A DNA stretch of 64,000 bases from an uncultured Pseudomonadota bacterium (GTDB lineage: Bacteria; Pseudomonadota; Gammaproteobacteria; Burkholderiales; SG8-39). A program made the translations under genes and the position numbers. Every line of letters begins with the position of its first letter. The first letter of the stretch is position 1. Positions 61,845-64,000 of this stretch are shown here, piece after piece. Under the pieces are notes generated by a model that was not told the DNA's origin, ran no database searches, and worked only from the letters and a program-made list of their open reading frames with translations. The stretch spans positions 62,001-126,000 of the forward strand of contig CAIXPL010000019.1 of assembly GCA_903921325.1 (NCBI GenBank). Reading direction: 5' to 3'.

Positions 61845-61933
61845 GACACGCTCCTTGGTTTCATCGTGAAGTCTGCTTGAAAGTCCCGCCGCGCCGCCCG
61901 ACTGTCACCGGGCCTGCAGCGATGGGCCTGCTG

Positions 61934-62308
61934 CTACGCCTGGCGTGGAAGCATCGCCCCCAGAGGCCGCGGACCACCCACGATATGGATGTGCAGATGA
62001 TACACCTCCTGCCCGCCGCCCCGACCGGTGTTGATGATGGTGCGGAATCCGTCGGCGAGACCCTGGCCGCTCGCCAGTTCACCGGCTTTTGCCAGCATTT
62101 TCCCAAGCAGCGGCGCTTGTGCCGGACCGCACTGCGCGAGGGATTCGACATGCAGCTTGGGCGCGATCATGAAATGAACCGGCGCGATCGGGTGAATGTC
62201 ATGAAAAGCGAACAGGTCGTCATCTTCATACACCCGGCGCGAGGGCAGCTCGCCGCGAATGATTCGACAAAAAATACAGGCTGGATCGTGCGCTGGTGGC
62301 GTCGTCAT
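61934..62308 (-). CDS. hinT: HIT-family nucleotide-binding protein (HinT type)
   Basis: Histidine-triad protein of 124 residues. N-terminal CIFCRIIRGELPSRRVYEDD, and the histidine triad EVYHLHIHIVGG. HinT enzymes hydrolyse nucleoside phosphoramidates. It lies between hisE and tatA, the usual arrangement in Burkholderiales, 9 bp after hisE. Confidence 0.95.
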   Translation of the reverse strand: MTTPPAHDPACIFCRIIRGELPSRRVYEDDDLFAFHDIHPIAPVHFMIAPKLHVESLAQCGPAQAPLLGKMLAKAGELASGQGLADGFRTIINTGRGGGQEVYHLHIHIVGGPRPLGAMLPRQA

Positions 62309-62317
62309 CGAAGGGCC

Positions 62318-62662
62318 TCAATCGGTGGACGGGCGAGCCGCTTTCTCCGCGATACCAGACAGGCCTTCGCGTCGCGCGAGCTCATCGAGCACCGCCTGCG
62401 GATGCAAGTCATGCGCGGCAAGCATGACCAGACAGTGGAACCACAGGTCGGCGGTCTCGGCGACAATGCGCGACGGCTCGCCATCCTTGGCCGCCATGAC
62501 CGTTTCGGTCGCTTCCTCGCCAATTTTTTTCAGTACCGCATCCTTGCCCTTGGAGAGCAAGCGCGCCACATAGGAGCTTTGCGGATCGGCCCCTTTGCGC
62601 GACTCGATCACCTGGGCGATTCGTGCCAGAACATCTTCAGGCCGCTCGTTCGGTTCGGTCAT
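62318..62662 (-). CDS. hisE: Phosphoribosyl-ATP pyrophosphatase HisE
   Basis: Second step of histidine synthesis, hydrolysing PR-ATP to PR-AMP. 114 residues, stand-alone rather than fused to HisI. MazG-like motif: [17 protein letters not shown] and [14 protein letters not shown]. Overlaps hisI by ATGA. Confidence 0.96.
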   Translation of the reverse strand: MTEPNERPEDVLARIAQVIESRKGADPQSSYVARLLSKGKDAVLKKIGEEATETVMAAKDGEPSRIVAETADLWFHCLVMLAAHDLHPQAVLDELARREGLSGIAEKAARPSTD

Positions 62663-63357
62663 GATCGATTTGCCTTGGATTCGGTCGCGGGCGCTGACTG
62701 AGCACCGGTCGATTGGTTAGCCGCCGCATCGCCACCGGTCGCGTGGCGGCCCGCTGCATGGCTGGCCGCCGCATTGCCACCCGCCGCATTGCCACCCGCC
62801 GCAGGATGACCCACTGATTGACCGGCCTCATCAACATAGATCAGGGTCGGGTCTTTCAGGACCGGGTCGGTGGGCACCCATTGCCCTGCACGCAACAGTC
62901 GGTAAAAGCATCGCTCGCGTCCGGTATGGCAGGCAATACCGCCTTCCTGTTCGATGGCCAGCAAGACGACATCGGCATCGCAGTCAAGCCGCATCTCGCG
63001 AACGCGCTGGACGTGTCCGGACTCCTCGCCCTTTTGCCAGCGTCGCCGACGCGAGCGTGACCAGTACACCGCCAGCCCGGTTTGCGCAGTCTCGCGCAGA
63101 GCATCGCGATTGGCCCAGGCACACATAAGCACCCGACCGCTCGCCGCGTCCTGCGCGATCACCGGCACCAGGCCATCAGCACCCCAGACAATCTCATCGA
63201 GCCAGGCATCACTATGCACATCGGGCGCAGCGGGTTCGCCTTGCGTCCCCGCCGCGGCGGGCGCGCCGGACACCTTGGATACGCTGACCGCGGCGGGCAC
63301 GCTGGATACCTTGGATGCGCGCACTGCGCCGGGCAGATCGGGTTGCTGCGCGCTCAC
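62659..63357 (-). CDS. hisI: Phosphoribosyl-AMP cyclohydrolase HisI with repeat extensions at both ends
   Basis: Third step of histidine synthesis, opening the purine ring of PR-AMP. 232 residues against about 130 for stand-alone relatives. The core (about 50-175) has [28 protein letters not shown] and the zinc/magnesium motif [29 protein letters not shown]. The N-terminal 45 residues contain a doubled 12-residue unit ([11 protein letters not shown] / [11 protein letters not shown]). The C-terminal 50 are five-residue repeats such as GGNAA. Overlaps hisF and hisE by ATGA on each side. Confidence 0.93.
   Translation of the reverse strand: MSAQQPDLPGAVRASKVSSVPAAVSVSKVSGAPAAAGTQGEPAAPDVHSDAWLDEIVWGADGLVPVIAQDAASGRVLMCAWANRDALRETAQTGLAVYWSRSRRRRWQKGEESGHVQRVREMRLDCDADVVLLAIEQEGGIACHTGRERCFYRLLRAGQWVPTDPVLKDPTLIYVDEAGQSVGHPAAGGNAAGGNAAASHAAGRHATGGDAAANQSTGAQSAPATESKANRS
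62706..62810 (-). repeat. 15-bp tandem repeat encoding the HisI C-terminal tail
   Basis: CCGCCGCATTGCCAC is perfectly repeated at 62766 and 62781, with diverged copies on either side (CCGCCGCAGGATGAC at 62796). About seven units give [30 protein letters not shown]. All are in frame. Confidence 0.85.
63251..63322 (-). repeat. About 36-bp direct repeat in the HisI N-terminus
   Basis: Two imperfect copies (63251-63285 and 63286-63322) share CCGCGGCGGGC and GGANACCTTGGATNCGC. They encode SKVS-PAA twice, ahead of the catalytic domain. Confidence 0.65.
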
Positions 63358-64000
63358 CAGCGCACCTCGATACCACGCTGCTCCATATACAGCTTGGCGT
63401 CCCGTACCGTGATGTCACCGAAGTGAAACACGCTGGCGGCAAGAACGGCATCGGCGTGACCTTCGAGCACACCGGCCGCCAGATCCTGCACCGAACCGAC
63501 ACCACCGCTGGCAATTACCGGCACAGTGACTGCGTCAGATACCGCGCGGGTGAGCGGCAGATCAAAGCCATTCCGCGTGCCATCGCTATCCATGCTGGTC
63601 AAGAGAATCTCGCCGGCCCCGAGTTGCTGCATGCGTTGCGCCCATTCGACCACGTCCAGCCCGGTTGCGCGGCGACCGCCATGGGTGAACACCTCCCAAC
63701 CGCTGCGGGTACCCGATCGTTTGGCATCGATCGCGACCACGATGCACTGATTGCCGTAGCGGCCGGCGGCTTCGGCAACGAGCTCGGGGTTCGTGACTGC
63801 CGATGTATTGATTGACACCTTGTCAGCCCCCGCATTGAGCAAGCGGCGCACATCCTCAACCTTGCGCACACCGCCGCCAACGGTGAGCGGAATGAATACC
63901 TGCGATGCCACCGCCTCGATGATATGCACGATGATGTCACGGTCATCGGAGGTCGCGGTGATATCGAGAAAGGTGAGTTCATCGGCACCTTGCTCATCGT
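63354..64000 (-). CDS. hisF: Imidazole glycerol phosphate synthase cyclase subunit HisF (5' end cut)
   Basis: TIM-barrel subunit making imidazole glycerol phosphate and AICAR with HisH. The 5' end lies beyond 64000; about 215 of some 255 residues are present. Visible: [42 protein letters not shown] with the catalytic Asp, [18 protein letters not shown] and [10 protein letters not shown]. Overlaps hisI by ATGA. First visible gene of hisF-hisI-hisE-hinT-tatABC. Confidence 0.97.
   Translation of the reverse strand, partial: DEQGADELTFLDITATSDDRDIIVHIIEAVASQVFIPLTVGGGVRKVEDVRRLLNAGADKVSINTSAVTNPELVAEAAGRYGNQCIVVAIDAKRSGTRSGWEVFTHGGRRATGLDVVEWAQRMQQLGAGEILLTSMDSDGTRNGFDLPLTRAVSDAVTVPVIASGGVGSVQDLAAGVLEGHADAVLAASVFHFGDITVRDAKLYMEQRGIEVRW

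Overview
The window is GC-rich DNA from a beta-proteobacterium, most likely of the order Burkholderiales. The evidence is gene order and content: rpsU-yqeY-dnaG-rpoD, petABC-sspAB, and hisF-hisI-hisE-hinT-tatABC beside an HtrA protease and a NIF3 gene, together with a Bug-type solute receptor, TRAP and Liv/Urt transporters and a long basic extension on RpoD. I cannot name the genus. There are no rRNA genes, insertion sequences, prophage genes or CRISPR arrays.

Layout. 1-8.5 kb (minus): a urea module, urtABCDE followed by ureD-ureA-ureB-ureC, with ureC cut by the window edge. A close match to a sigma-54 promoter lies just upstream of urtA. 8.8-15.9 kb: a DUF2252 protein, a cupin, a Cys-cluster protein, a TRAP transporter (dctPQM) and a secreted nucleotide phosphodiesterase-like enzyme. 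15.9-24.6 kb: a large lipoprotein, an M24/creatinase-like protein with altered metal ligands behind a flavin monooxygenase, a VOC protein, an FkbM methyltransferase, a double-methyltransferase fusion and an SRPBCC protein. 25-37 kb: housekeeping core (tRNA with CAU anticodon, rpoD, dnaG, yqeY, rpsU, tsaD, plsY, folB, a Bug receptor, xerD, typA). 37-44 kb: a small lipoprotein, a nicotinate phosphoribosyltransferase-like enzyme, a MetE-core protein, a lipoprotein esterase, a C-S lyase and an MFS transporter. 44.4-53.9 kb: a probable catabolic locus with a SnoaL-like protein, a two-subunit Rieske oxygenase, an SDR dehydrogenase, a complete Liv-type ABC importer (livKHMGF) and a quinone oxidoreductase-like MDR protein. 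53.9-64 kb: tRNA-Thr, sspBA, cytochrome bc1 (petABC), NIF3, a DegS-like protease, tatABC, hinT and hisE-hisI-hisF.

How it works together. Urea is imported by Urt and hydrolysed by urease under probable nitrogen control. Liv plus the Rieske oxygenase, SnoaL protein and SDR look like uptake and oxidation of an unidentified organic acid or aromatic compound. The Rieske subunit of bc1 carries a twin-arginine signal, and the Tat translocase is encoded nearby.

The most unusual signal is structural: this stretch of genome is full of short tandem duplications placed at gene ends. Some lie inside coding termini or linkers (12-, 15-, 18- and 21-bp units in urtC, urtE, dnaG, livF, hisI and the esterase). 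Others run across 3' ends into spacers and carry second copies of stop codons (76 bp x3 at tsaD/plsY, about 61 bp x3 at esterase/C-S lyase, 44 bp x3 after livK, with weaker cases after sspB and between degS and tatC). The tsaD/plsY case is clearest: the 3' end of plsY is an antisense copy of the 3' end of tsaD.

All comparisons were made by eye; no database search was possible.
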